A DNA stretch of 64,000 nt, from the NCBI GenBank assembly GCA_030407085.1, contig CM059585.1, positions 116,673,501-116,737,500 on the forward strand. The letters run 5' to 3'. Below, one piece after another: positions 25,334 through 37,383 of the stretch. Position 1 is the stretch's first letter. Each line of letters begins with the position of its first letter. A program made the position numbers and the translations under genes. The DNA comes from Trichopria drosophilae (lineage: Eukaryota; Arthropoda; Insecta; Hymenoptera; Diapriidae). The notes under the pieces were generated by a model that did no database searches, was not told where the DNA came from, and saw nothing but the letters and a program-made list of their open reading frames with translations.

Positions 25334-28300
25334 ATGTTTTTATTCCACAAGAACGAACGTCCGGTAACGAGTGGTTCCATGGACCAACCATCCAGGCCAA
25401 TGAAAGAGCATTCTGTGAATACAAACTCAAAAATGCATATTCTTTTGCGGATTCGACCAACTTTCACAAAATCGAAAAAGGAAAGACGAAGTATCGTGGA
25501 ATCGTATTCAGTGCCGGATTCGTCGACGTTAATCACGAAACACCCCGAATTTCTTGTGACTAAAAGTAATCGTGCGAAACGTTCTAAACAAGTGGAGGAT
25601 GGTAACACACGGAGGTTTACTTTTACACGTATTTTTTGTTCCGAAAATGACCAAAAAGATTTTTTTGATGACGGAGTGAAACATAGGGTGATTGAATTTC
25701 TCAACGGTCAGAGTTCGACACTTATGTGTTACGGAACGAGCGATTCTGGAAAAACGTATACACTTTACGGTACTCCTGCATCACCAGGAATTGTAACCAG
25801 AAGTATTGAATTTATTTTTTCTGCTCTTAATTGCACTTTAACGCCTTGGTATACGTTGACTCGTCATAACGAAGTTGTCACGTTAGATGAAGATAATAGA
25901 GCACGCGAAATAGATGTTAGAGAGAAACTTTTAACGTGTCGTGCGATTAATCGGGAAGAATGCAGAGCGATTTATAAAGCTCTCGAAAAATCAGGATCGA
26001 AAAACAAATCGGAATTTTGTAAAGACGCCATGTATTCACTGTGGATTTCATTCGTAGAGATTTACAACGAAAATGTTTATGACCTTTTGGCTGTTGATGA
26101 GGACGGAAAAAATGTCCAATTGAAAATGTCTCTGGATAAGGATGGAATGGCTTATTTGCAGGGAGCCAATATGGTTAGTGCTACTACAGGTTTAGAAGCT
26201 TTCGAAGTTTTGGTGGCCGGTCAATCGAGGCTGAGTGTGGCTCCCACAGGTCTAGGTACCAAAAGTTCTAGGTCTCATTCCATTTTCACAATAAAACTTC
26301 TCAAATATGTCAAAGATTCTTTACCAGGAGAAGTCGAGGTAAAAATAATAATACATTTTTATACGAATTTTGTGATAACTCGGTAATAATAATATTTTTG
26401 TTGTAGATTGCTTCAATGTCTTTTTGCGACCTCGCAGGATCAGGTCGACTTCAGAAAGCACTATGTTCTGAAAACTGGTTAAAGGAGTCTCGTAGTATCA
26501 ATACGAGTCTTTTAGTACTTGGACGATGTTTTACGGTCATAGCCGAGGGGCGTTCCAGACAAAGTATGGGTCCGTTTCGTGAATCCAAATTTACTCGACT
26601 CTTTCAACGGGCCTTATGTGGGAAAGAGAATATGACATTAATCGTTAATGTTAATCCCTTAACCGAACATTTTGCTGAAACTCAAAATGTTTTGAACTTT
26701 GCTGTACTTGCTGCAAAAGTTGGAATGGAAATAACCAAAGAACCGCGCAAGTTACTAGGTTGTCCCTCACGAACCGCGTCACCGATGTCAGAAGTGAACA
26801 CGAAAGCAGTAGATTCGAATTTACATAGAGCAGTTTCCTTACCACGCCAAACATCACTATTTAATTTACCTGAAAATATCGTGGTACCACCACTAAAATT
26901 TGGTGCACTTCAGGATAATGTTCGAGATGTTAAGATTGTAAATGAACAACTTAAACATGAAATCGAAGAATTAAAATCCACTAGAATTAAAAGAGAATAC
27001 GAAGTTCGACAGGAGCTTGCTGATTTTTACTCAAAATTAATGAACGACATGGATGAAAGTTGGAGAAAACGAATCAATTCGATGGAGGAAGAACGTGAAA
27101 ATTTATTAAAACTATCTGTTCGGCAAGTTAAAAATTTTTATAAAGATAAAATAAACACACTATCAGATCGAAAACCGAAGAGAACTGATAGCGGTGATTA
27201 TGAAGATGACAATGAGATGTCAAGCTTGGATTTGCAAATGGAAGGCGATACATCAACAAATAATTCTAAAGTTCTGTCATGGAAGGATTCTTTGGATGTA
27301 TCGAAGGATGAGAATGAAAAGCTCACCCCCGAAAAAAATCAATTCGCTTGCGAAATGTCAATTGTAAGAAAGTGGTTGGCAGAAATGAATAGTATTATCA
27401 AACCTACCACTGTTAGTTTGCCAAAATTAGAAGACTCCGGTGATTTTTATCAATCGTGTTATAAAGCGCAAGATGTACCACTTGTCGATTCTTTGTCAAC
27501 CATTAAAGAAGCTCTTCTAGAATACCAATCTAGTATTCGAAATTTGAAAAGTCAAATGTCGATAAAATCAAATGCATTAGAAGAAAGTGAAGAACTGTAT
27601 AATTCATCACAAAGAGAATTAATGGAAATAAAAACCCAGTTGCAAGATGCGGAAAATGAAAAGCTCGAATTATTAGATAAGATAAAAAAATTGGAAATTG
27701 AAAATGAGACAAAAGCTGGTTTACCAAATTTCGAAACTTTGCTACTGGAAGCGGAAAATTCGGTGACGGAAATATCTGATTTCAAACGAATTTCAAGTAA
27801 TTCAAAAGAAAACGCACTCGATTCATTAATTGATGATTGCCGATTGAGCTTTTTAGAATCTTCACTTGAAAAATCCGATTACAGTTTACAAAAATCGCAT
27901 GGTGACTGCAGCAGTAAAAATGACTCCGGAATCGTAACTGTTGATAGAGGCAGTTCTTCGTCGACTAGCGAAAAGTGTAGTCAAACAAATCTATTTTACG
28001 ATGCTGAAAGTAACATAGAATTTCAAGAAATGATAGATAAATTAAAGCAGGAATATGATAAAATATCCTCGGAACATCTGGCAACATCTAACAGAGCCAC
28101 CCAGCTATCACAAGAGTTAGATGACCTAAAAGACGAAATGAAAACTCTGAGAGATAGTTTGAAAATAAAAGAACAAGAGATCCAAGAATATAATCATGAA
28201 TTATTCTTGCGAGAAGAGGAATTAAACCGCCTTTATAAAGAAAAAGATGAAATTGAAAATAGGCGAATATGTTTGGCAGGGAACTTAAAAATCGTTACCA

Positions 28301-30136
28301 GAGAATACGAGGAAAAATTAAACGATTGCGAAAAGAAGCTTAAAGCTTGGGAAGATTTCGAAATTTCGAAATACCTGGATTACTATTTGGACAAATCAGC
28401 AAATATAGAAGCTCAGTTATCGATTGCTAATAAGGAATTGGAAAAAATGTCTAATCGATACTTGACAGACCACATTCCTCAGATCGAAAGGTTAGAAAAC
28501 GAACTTCAAGATAAAAACGCACAAATTCAAGAACTTGAAGAAAAACTGTGCCAGTTAAAAATCGACATGTCATGTGTAAATGAACTCCGAGCTAGGATTC
28601 AAGATTTTGAAAATATCATGGAAAGAGATCAATCGGAAAAGGACAATCTACTAGGCTTTTTGCATCAGTGTTCTGGGACTCAATCTGAAATTGAGGATAA
28701 ATTGAAACGCATAACCTCTCGTGTTCAAGAACGTGACAGAGACATTTTGTTGTTGAAAAGCGAACTCGAAACTGCACTACGAACAAGTGCGGAGAACAAT
28801 AAAGTTACTAAAGATCTTAGCACTGGTATAGCTGAATCCGTCTCGAGAATTACAGTTATGCGAAGAGAAATTATGAAATCTGAAGAAACTTGTAATCAGC
28901 TAGAAAGGATTTCGAACAAAGAATTTACTCATCTTTCAGCACGATTAGGTGTTTTTGAGAAAAATAACGAACTTCTTAATATGATGAAGAATAGCAATGA
29001 CAATGAGCATGAGAAGTGCAGTAGGCAGGACGAAATTGATAAGCTGAAACAGATATTGAGCGAAAAAGATAGAGAACTGGACCTCTTTAAGAAAAATAGG
29101 GACTCAACAATTGAAAAGTAAATTTAAAATACTTTATTTTGTAAAAATAATTTATAAAAAACATCCCCTTTTTCGTTTTTAATATGAAAAATTCCGGTGA
29201 TATAATGAAGACGTGCTTAACCTGCAAATTGAAGATTAGAAATTATCTTGATTTGTTTATAATTTTGGTTTTTGTATGATTTTTAGGCATTGTGCGCGAA
29301 CAAAAAATCGAACCAGGATTAAACAGGAAACTAATATTACCGTGAAAATCATTTTGTGATTAAATAGAATACCATAATCATAGAAACAGAGATGAAATTA
29401 AATGGATGCATTTAATTTTACAACAATATTAGTTTTAGGTTTGTTCCTCAAACGATTATCCCCACATGACTGTAAAAACAGGAGATATTTTGCATTTGAA
29501 TTCGCCTTTTAATGTGAATACTTTAATGCAGGTACGAGTCTCTAGTACAACATCTTCAGGATAATTCGGATGGCGAACAACGTGAACCGAGCAAATTAAA
29601 GAGGCTTTTCACTCGTCGACAAAAGTACGTCCTTGGAGATATCAAAGAATCTGTGCACGTAGATGTCGATGATTCCGAACCTAAAATGCACACATGGAAA
29701 GCGTTTGAAGACGATTGTACATGTTCACCATCGAAATGTTCAATCTCGTACACGGAGAATTTCTCGTCTGTACCAAGTACGGAGTCAGTTGGAAGCTACG
29801 ATATTCCGATTGGGTTGGAAGCAACTCCAAAAAGACCACTACAGGTGGGTTTCAGAAATTTGTTATAAAGTATATTTTAAATGTAGTTGAAAATACCGTA
29901 ATGCAGTAACGTCCTTGTTTCAGACAGAAAGCAGGAGACGTTTACAAATAGTTCGACCCCAATTGTCCCGTTCCTGTAGGCATCTGCACCAAACGCAATC
30001 ATTAAGAAGATTGAATTCCGGTTCGAGAGAAAGTGAAAATGATTGCATGGAAATTAGAAGAAATGAAAGAAGAATGGCATATTCCTGTCGTCTAACAGGA
30101 TTCGATATCGAAAGTGACGCGTATGATGTATTGTAG
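25334..30136 (+). CDS. KIF20-family mitotic kinesin (KIF20B/MPP1-like), four coding exons
   Basis: Exons 25334-26338, 26407-29117, 29532-29844 and 29924-30136 join in phases 0, 2 and 0 with GT..AG borders, giving about 1413 residues (1398 if the ATG at 25379 is used). The motor spans roughly residues 35-440: P-loop GTSDSGKT at 134-141, VEIYNENVYDLL at 241-252, switch I SSRSH at 311-315, switch II DLAGSG at 343-348, then INTSLLVLGR and PFRESKFTRLFQ. The NTSL variant, a long insertion at about 165-235 and the VNVNP..ETQNVL.F strand point to the KIF20 (MKLP2/MPP1/Subito) group, plus-end-directed motors of the central spindle and cytokinesis. Coiled-coil heptads fill about 503-585, 696-773 and 871-1230. 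The tail is Ser/Arg-rich, with SPSK and TPKR motifs resembling CDK sites. Oddities: switch II has Gly (348) for the near-invariant Glu, and switch I has Gly (308) for the usual Asn three residues before SSRSH. The family is certain; KIF20B over KIF20A rests on length and the long stalk. Confidence 0.92.
26339..26406 (+). other. Kinesin intron 1 (68 bp, phase 0)
   Basis: The intron starts GTAAAAATAA after GAG (Glu335) and ends TTTTTGTTGTAG before ATT (Ile336). Removing it joins the motor from ..LPGEVE to IASMSFCDLAG without a frame change. This matches the expected kinesin fold between switch I and switch II. Confidence 0.9.
29118..29531 (+). other. Kinesin intron 2 (414 bp, phase 2)
   Basis: The donor GTAAAT falls inside the Lys codon at the end of exon 2; the acceptor is TTTAATGCAG. 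Without splicing the reading frame stops at once (TAA at 29119-29121). With splicing it continues through 104 codons of exon 3. An unspliced transcript would give a tail-less protein of about 1239 residues. The intron is AT-rich with no other feature. Confidence 0.75.
29845..29923 (+). other. Kinesin intron 3 (79 bp, phase 0)
   Basis: Donor CAG|GTGGGT and acceptor CTTGTTTCAG|ACA. Splicing joins ..TPKRPLQ to TESRRRLQIVRP in frame. Confidence 0.85.
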
Positions 30137-30199
30137 AGTCCGTCGTTGTATCGTCGTCTTTATTGTTGATGTTATTATTGTTTCGTTTCGTGTCTTTCA

Positions 30200-30205
30200 A
30201 ATAAA
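30200..30205 (+). promoter_or_regulatory. Polyadenylation signal AATAAA of the kinesin
   Basis: AATAAA lies 64 bases after the stop codon at 30134-30136, and the following 60 bases are T/G-rich in places. It is the first such hexamer downstream. Confidence 0.6.
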
Positions 30206-30359
30206 GTTTTCAGTCGTACATAACGAAAAATACCACGTTGAGTGCAAAATAATTTACGACCCTAAGAGTAATCTCGCGTGGCGGAATTGTCATAATGCGG
30301 ATTATCGAATTCCGATCGGTGATATTGCCAATACTGATACCCAAGGGAGGACACAGTAA

Positions 30360-31330
30360 TGACAAAAGATGTTGCATCGTGCGTCACAATAAGCTTCTCG
30401 ACCCTTGGTATTCCACTAGCTTTCGTTGGCCAGTTCGACTAGATAGAATGTAGGGGGCGAGACTTCGGATTTTATTGGCAATATGCTATAATTTCTGACA
30501 TTAGATGCTGCTGACGCTATCGGACTCATTTGCCCCTAATGTCTCTACGTGATCTCGGCGAAAGAACTGTCCAATCTTTTTGCGGATTCCAGCTAAAGAA
30601 TTATGATATGTCGTTATCGACTGCGATTTCTTGATATAAAGAGAAAGTTTAGCAAGGGAAGATATGCATTTGGAGCATGCGTAACGACCCTAGAAGTTTC
30701 TAAAGCTGCTCCATTAAATTCGATACTTGGCTCCATTCGAATAGGCATATTCATAAACGTCTCTCAGACCTGTCTTATCAAAATGACTTCTCTTATTGCT
30801 GGGGCGCAGGTACGAAAATTGTAACAATTCTGGCGAAATCAATATTTCAAATTCTACATCCTTGCGGGAAGGAAGGCCGTCACCCGACAGAATTTCCGGA
30901 AGAGCTCGAGAAACGTCATCGGTCTAACTCGGAGGGTAAATGACACGAGAAATATAATCTATGCTACGCCACTCTCGGCTCTACTGAGATTTCGACTCGT
31001 TCCTTTACCCCTTCCGGGCGACGCCTTCGTCTCCTTACATGCGCCCCCTTTTCTCTACGAGCGTATCTCCATCCACGTCAATCCCAGTTGAAAGTCAAAA
31101 GGAGAAAGGACGCCAGAGAGCTGTGTCGCTTTCAAATTGTGCGTAACTGCACGACAATACTTCGCCGGGATTGCAGAAATTAATGAAAACTGGAGAAGTG
31201 CGCCGCGGCAACCTCCATAGGCATCCTCCGAGGATCGGCTAATCGTGACAAATACTGATCCCGGATTGCCGAATTATAAACTAATGTCTCGTAGAAACTT
31301 TAGTCGAATCCCACCCTTGCCCTCAAATTA
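30360..31330. other. GC-richer intergenic island downstream of the kinesin
   Basis: CpG-containing sequence of higher G+C than the flanks, with only a 73-codon open frame (30603-30824) lacking recognisable content. It could hold regulatory DNA; no gene can be supported. Confidence 0.4.
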
Positions 31331-34300
31331 GCCCGTGAGAGCTTTTTGTTCCACTTTGAGAATTAATAGCTTCGTTACAAACTTATCTGATTTTGAAATT
31401 TACGTCGGTACTTCGAACGTAACTTCCATTTATTGTCATATTTTGAACATACATGCATACTACACTATTTCGATGTATTTTTGCATACTGAGTACGAATA
31501 TGATTTTAAAAATTGGCAGTCGGTTACATTGAAAACCCCATTTTGAATGAAAGTATAAAAAACGTGATTTCTTATGATTTTTTAAAAAATGTTCTCACTA
31601 AAAAAAATTCTCTACGAAAAATGATAGTAATATGGACAGAGTAATTTGGACACCCCATTTTTAAATGGTCATTTCACTTACATTAAAATAAAATGTGGTA
31701 GCTTTATGGTATTTATAAAGACCCATATATAAAGATGATTAGTATGAAAGGAGGTTAGTATGAAAAAAGGGGGAGGTCGGACACCCCCTCCATTACCCCT
31801 TCCCCTCCCCAGGAAACCCCTAGGTAATAAATTTAACCTTTAGACTGCCGGAAAATCTAAATATAGACATTAATAAGTTATTCAATAAATTTACATGACA
31901 CTCGTTATTCGGTGATTTTTGGGGCCGCTGATAACGAATCTGTCATCAGTATTTGAAAAATGATATTACTAACCTTTAGTATTTACTGTAAAAGGATGAA
32001 ATGATATATTGGTATTATGGCCAGATCTGAGATTATCTAGCGAATAAATGTTGTAATTCTGCCATCTAGATGACTATCATTACATCATTCTATTCACTTA
32101 CAGTAAATACTACATTTTAGTAATATGAAACTAATCACAGATACATCATCAGTGGCTAAAAAAATTCCCTAGTAACAATTCTTAAGCAAATTCAATTAAT
32201 TTTTAGAAATTCGTCTACCATTTTGTAGTAACAAGATTCATGCTGTTTCGTAGCATTGTTACACAAGAAAACAGTTTTTTATTTTTCTAACCATTGACTG
32301 CCGAAAAGTCTGTGTATAGACGCGACCCATGATATGACCTTTGTACATCATCAATGCATGATACAAGATACAAGTTTGGACACTTTTGAAGGGTGTTTTG
32401 AAACAGTAAAACCCAGGCAGTCTAAAGGTTAATGAACAATTTACTTACATACAAATTTCGTGCAAAATGTCAATATTTAAATATATCTTGACAGTGAAAT
32501 AGAGAAATATGAAATATGTAAGAAAAGACGCCGCAATAATATTGCTTGTTTTTATTACTTATAAATACATTTCAAAAATAGAGAATAGATTATGGGAAAA
32601 TTTTTATTACCAACAGATACGTGTGTTTCTATAAATTATAAAACATTTTAAATTTGAAAAGTGTAAATATTTATAACAGAAATTACAAATACTTGTAATT
32701 TATTTTTCAATTACTCGTTTTTAACATCGAATTCTTAGAATTTCTTCTGTTTACATATCGAAACGTATACAACAAAATGCATAGGCATTAGCTTGTGGAA
32801 AGAATACAGATATCATCTGTATCTGTTCAAAAAGGTTCCTTAGTAACATCTTACAACAAAGGGAATAATATGATGACATAATATTTAAAACGTTATTTTT
32901 AAACATTTTATGTAATATTCACAGAATTTTTTAACTGCTTAAAAACTACGAAATTTGTAGTTGCACGGAAAATCCGGTAGGACCTCGCTAAATCGCCACT
33001 TCGACAATTAAGAACCTCGCTTGATTGACAGTGGGTAAGACTTCCCGCTCCTCTCACATATTGGCCGTACAGTAAGCTCGTGCTCATATAAAGAAGTGAG
33101 CCAATAACTTTTGCACGAAGCCATTGTGGATGTGATTACACTATGTCGATCTATCGAGGTCGGAGACAGAACCATCTGGAATATAGAACAATCGAAATTG
33201 TTTAGTAAATTTTACAAGATTTGCAGTATAGCCCTATCGGATGGAGATTTTCACTAAGTAGCTAATTTATAAGATTTTAAAAATAACAATTATATGATAT
33301 ATTTCCATGCGTTATGTTTATTGAAAACATAAGTAATTATAATAAATATAAAAAAATTACCGTTTTAAAGATCATCCTGATTAATACAATTAAATGATTT
33401 TTTAAAGTAATTTTTTTTAATCGTATTTTCGATACGAAGAGGTCTCCGGCTAAAATGTCAAAATAATAAAGTTATACACAAAAAAATTAATTTTTCATCT
33501 AGGGGTTGTAGTAGCTGCTTATAACTAGAATCATCGCAAATTAACAATGAACGCACCAAATTTTTGAAAGTAAAAATAAAAAAATAGTAAGAGCTCATCA
33601 ATTACCCTGAATTTTGTGCAAATTTGATTTTACATGCGAAAATGATGTACCCTAATTTCGAATTGCCTATATCGCCGCCAGTTTCAAGCGGCAAGTCCCC
33701 AAGTACGCAAGGGGTTGCAGTGCAGTTTCTTACGTATTTGAGATCGATGAGTTCCATATCAATATGAATATTTTATTAATATTGGTTCCTCACATCTCAA
33801 CCATATTTTTGTGAGTATTTTAAGTTAGTTTCAAAAATATTAATCAGATGATATAATATTTAAAACAAAAAATAACCACCACCCTTAAATTTTGTGGGAA
33901 AAAATTGTGAACCCTCATTGTCGGAAATTACACCAAATAATAAGACAATCATAGGTAGATTAATATAATTTTTAGTATCCACTATCCCTTACGGCTGAGT
34001 TTCGTAATAGTTTCGTATGTACTTGCACCACAAAATACAAATATGAGAAACCAATTCATTGATAACCATTTAATAGTAGTTGTTAATAAACGTTTTTCTT
34101 TTTCAATTTTTTGCAATCAAAATAAAACTGTTATAAAATTCACAAGAAATTAAAACAAATATTTCTGGCTGATAAAGTCATTCCGCTGTCTTAATATAAT
34201 TACTAATTTTAATACTTAATTAATTATTACTTATATATTGTATAAGATTACGTAATATAATTACTTCGACCCAGACCCAAGATCTGAACGAAGTATTAAA

Positions 34301-37071
34301 TTTAGTTACCTCTGCAAAAATTTGCCCTATGGCTTTTAATCAAATGTTGACGTTTCACAGCTACCCTAAAAAACTAACAAATGCAATAAAAAAATTGATA
34401 TCCGTGATACCTTTGCGATATCTCAAGAATGGTACGACCGATTTTAAAGATCAACCTTTTTTTTAGTTTGTCATGGTCTAAATTAAATCTGATTAGTTTT
34501 TGGAGTCGATTCATGTTAGATTATAGGGAGATCAAACCAGAAGAGCTGAAAAAATGCTTGGTTTTTGTGTTTTTATCACAAATACAAATCACATAAACAA
34601 TGTTTTCTTGAAAAAAGAAAAGCATCAAATTCTCTACATAATAGGTTACATGCAATCTATTTGTAAAATCATCGGTAATGCCATAAACGACGAATAAATG
34701 TGGAAGAATCACGTTTTTTGCATTCACCTTCAAAAATACAAATCACATTTAAAAATGTTGTAAGCAGAAAAGTTAGAGCATGAAATATACCACAAAAACA
34801 AAAAATAATATTTTCCTATAATATATATGTACATTGAACAATTTTATTCTTAAAGAATGTTTATAAATTAAATAAGCAAAATGATAATGATCCCAGAAAT
34901 ACTGAAGTAGGATTAATTATTAAGCTGAACCATTTCAAGCTCTAATTATAGAGAATTTTCTTTCTGAATTCTTTCCAACAATGTTCCTTCCCATCATCTG
35001 CAAACGCGTTTGGTATTCGTTACAACTGTACCAGGATCACGTGTACTTCCAATATAATGCGAAGTCTCATAATCGTTACTGGTCTTTTTCCCTCTATGTG
35101 GCATAAGTATCAGCTGGGAAGGACGTCGGCAGGGTAAGATGTCGGGGATGAGGAGTTGAATCAAATGGTAAAGTTGGCTGAGGCCGATGAAGGCGGCAAT
35201 GTTCGTAACGCTGCGCGGGAGTGAAAAGGAAATTGGATGATATTTCCCACAACGATCAAATCTTATTGCCAATTGAAAGAGGAAAGTTTGCGGTACATTT
35301 GCTCGGAGAAATCACCCAAGCGTCGAGTGCGGATGAAGAGAAGAGGTGAGCGGGTGAAAATGGGTCTAGCTCGCGATATTCGACTCTGGGCAAATCGAGC
35401 GGTGTTACGGTCACGCTGGTCGATAACGAGTTCTTGCCAAAATCCAATTTCCTCTGCCGTAAACATTCGAGTTATAAAGTATGTACCATTTTCAGCTATT
35501 GTGTTGGGATGAAGATGTGCACAAAGTAAAGGCAACTTTAAAAGGAAGACATAAATTGTGATGTTTTCATCATAATATATTTTGTAGCTTCAGCGCAGGT
35601 TTAACTCAATTTATGATCTTTGGTGGCTGATGCTGTTTGTCAATGGAAGCTATTTCTTTGCTATGAGAGTTAGCTACGTGAATCAGCACTTTCTTATGTA
35701 TCTTTCTTTAACTACCCCAGGTGGACCTAAAATTTGATGAGGACTCGTTTATACCATTAGTTACATGGAGTCTTTCCAACGGGTTTTGTCGTCAGTTCCA
35801 ATGTTCAGTTAGTTGTACATACTCTTGAAATACTTCTTTCTGGTTCAGGATAAGCTCTAGTTCCTAAATCTCAGGTACCTTCTCTGAAGTATGATTTCTT
35901 TTAGTTCCAGACTCCAATATTCCAGAAATCAATCGTAAAGTCTCTCAAGAACTCAGGAGGTATTCTATTATCATCAGCAACTGCAAAGATATTGAATAAT
36001 ATATAGTGCTCAAGAAAGGATCGCCTCACATCACATCCTCCACAGAATGTCATTAGGAGATCCTAAGTTCCATTCTGAATTTGACGTGACTTTCTAATGT
36101 TACTCATTATAAGTCTACGCATAGGAGGTGCTCGGAAAAAAGTTGGGTAGGTTATTCCCAAACAGTTCACCGACACATACAAACCAGGTTTGTGCCAACC
36201 CATCTGTGACTACTACAAGCATTTGGATACATCATAAATTAAATGGAATGTGATACACACAAACATTTAAAAAACACCATACGACGAAGTAATATCAGTA
36301 TTAGTTGTTAAATTCAAGCATAAATGTTTGCAAGTCTATTTCTAGGAAGGTATCCAATAGGTTATGAAGGAATCGATGTTTTATTCAAGTTGGATGCATC
36401 ACTCCTGTCAGTGTGAATTTGACTGTCTTAACTAAAAATTATATGTTTTTCTTTTAGTTTTAAGACTTAGTTGGACGCAAGCTATTACTGACATGAGTAT
36501 TCCGGATGTTGTTTATTATGCTCCTGTAAAATCGACAAAAGTAGTAACCTGAATGGCAGTTTGGAAGTTTAGAGGGCAAGTTTAGAGGATGATCGCGAAG
36601 AATACCTCGCTTGCTACGGCATAGATAGCTGATCAGTGGACCGGTGCTTTATTTTTAGAAAAAGTCTATCAATAAAATATGTGGTCGAATATGGCGATAC
36701 AGGAGGTCACTCTGCAGAGTGCATTCAGAAAGGACATGTTCTGGATGGGTGATACCTTTTGATACTATTCAGTGTTTTCTATAATTCGAACTTATCCACC
36801 CAAGAGCCGACGCTCGAATATATTCCTGTTGTTTATATTCGAATATATCTTTGTGTCATAGCTAGTTTATTTTTATACCATATATTTCATTATCTTCCCA
36901 ACTAGAGGACGAGTAGCCAATCATTGGAAAAACAAATTCTTAAATATCCTTAAAATCCTTCCCAAATGTAACTCCTTTTCCTACCTCATGCGAGTTAAAT
37001 ACGGTCTTGTTTGCCGCGGTAATGTGTGGCTTTAAGATTTTATTATTTATTTATACGATGTTCTAACCCCA
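31331..37071. other. Long intergenic stretch, no gene recognised
   Basis: AT-rich throughout, with a GC-richer patch at 34990-35530 that produces overlapping open frames of 63-92 codons on both strands without recognisable content. I found no clear inverted or tandem repeat, although 34300-34740 has the feel of degraded repeat sequence. Confidence 0.45.
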
Positions 37072-37383
37072 CACGGAGAAAAATGACTCCGCTGGATTAG
37101 CTGATTCATATCAGCTAAAATTTTCGGCTGGAATTGCCGAAAATATATGCAATTTTAGCTGTTTTGATTCCGCTAATGTAGCCTTAACCCTACTCAATTC
37201 GCGCTTAGCTCTAAATTTCCGCTACATTAGCAGATTTGTTCCGTTAAATTTCCGGACTTTTTCCGTAAATTTAGCTGAAATTATCGGCTATCCCTAACGG
37301 AATTCCAACAGCTGTCTCTATAGGATAAAATTGGTAGAATCTGCGGATTTTTCGGCTGATTTTGCTGATTATTTTTCTCCGTG
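37072..37383. mobile_element. 312-bp TIR element with CACGGAGAAAAAT ends
   Basis: The left end is CACGGAGAAAAAT and the right end ATTTTTCTCCGTG, a perfect inverse, flanked on both sides by CA. The interior is composed of TTAGCTGAT/ATCAGCTAAA and TTTTCGGCT/GCCGAAAA motifs in both orientations, giving many small hairpins. No coding frame. The terminus resembles those of 1114-1351 and 46636-47234, but the interior does not. Confidence 0.8.

Noticed and set aside
25246..25704. 152-codon minus-strand open frame
   Set aside because: It is the antisense shadow of kinesin exon 1.
33070..33125. Possible mariner-like terminus (TACAGTAAGCTCGTG.. and AGTGAGCCAATAACTTTTG)
   Set aside because: No inverted partner or target duplication could be found nearby.
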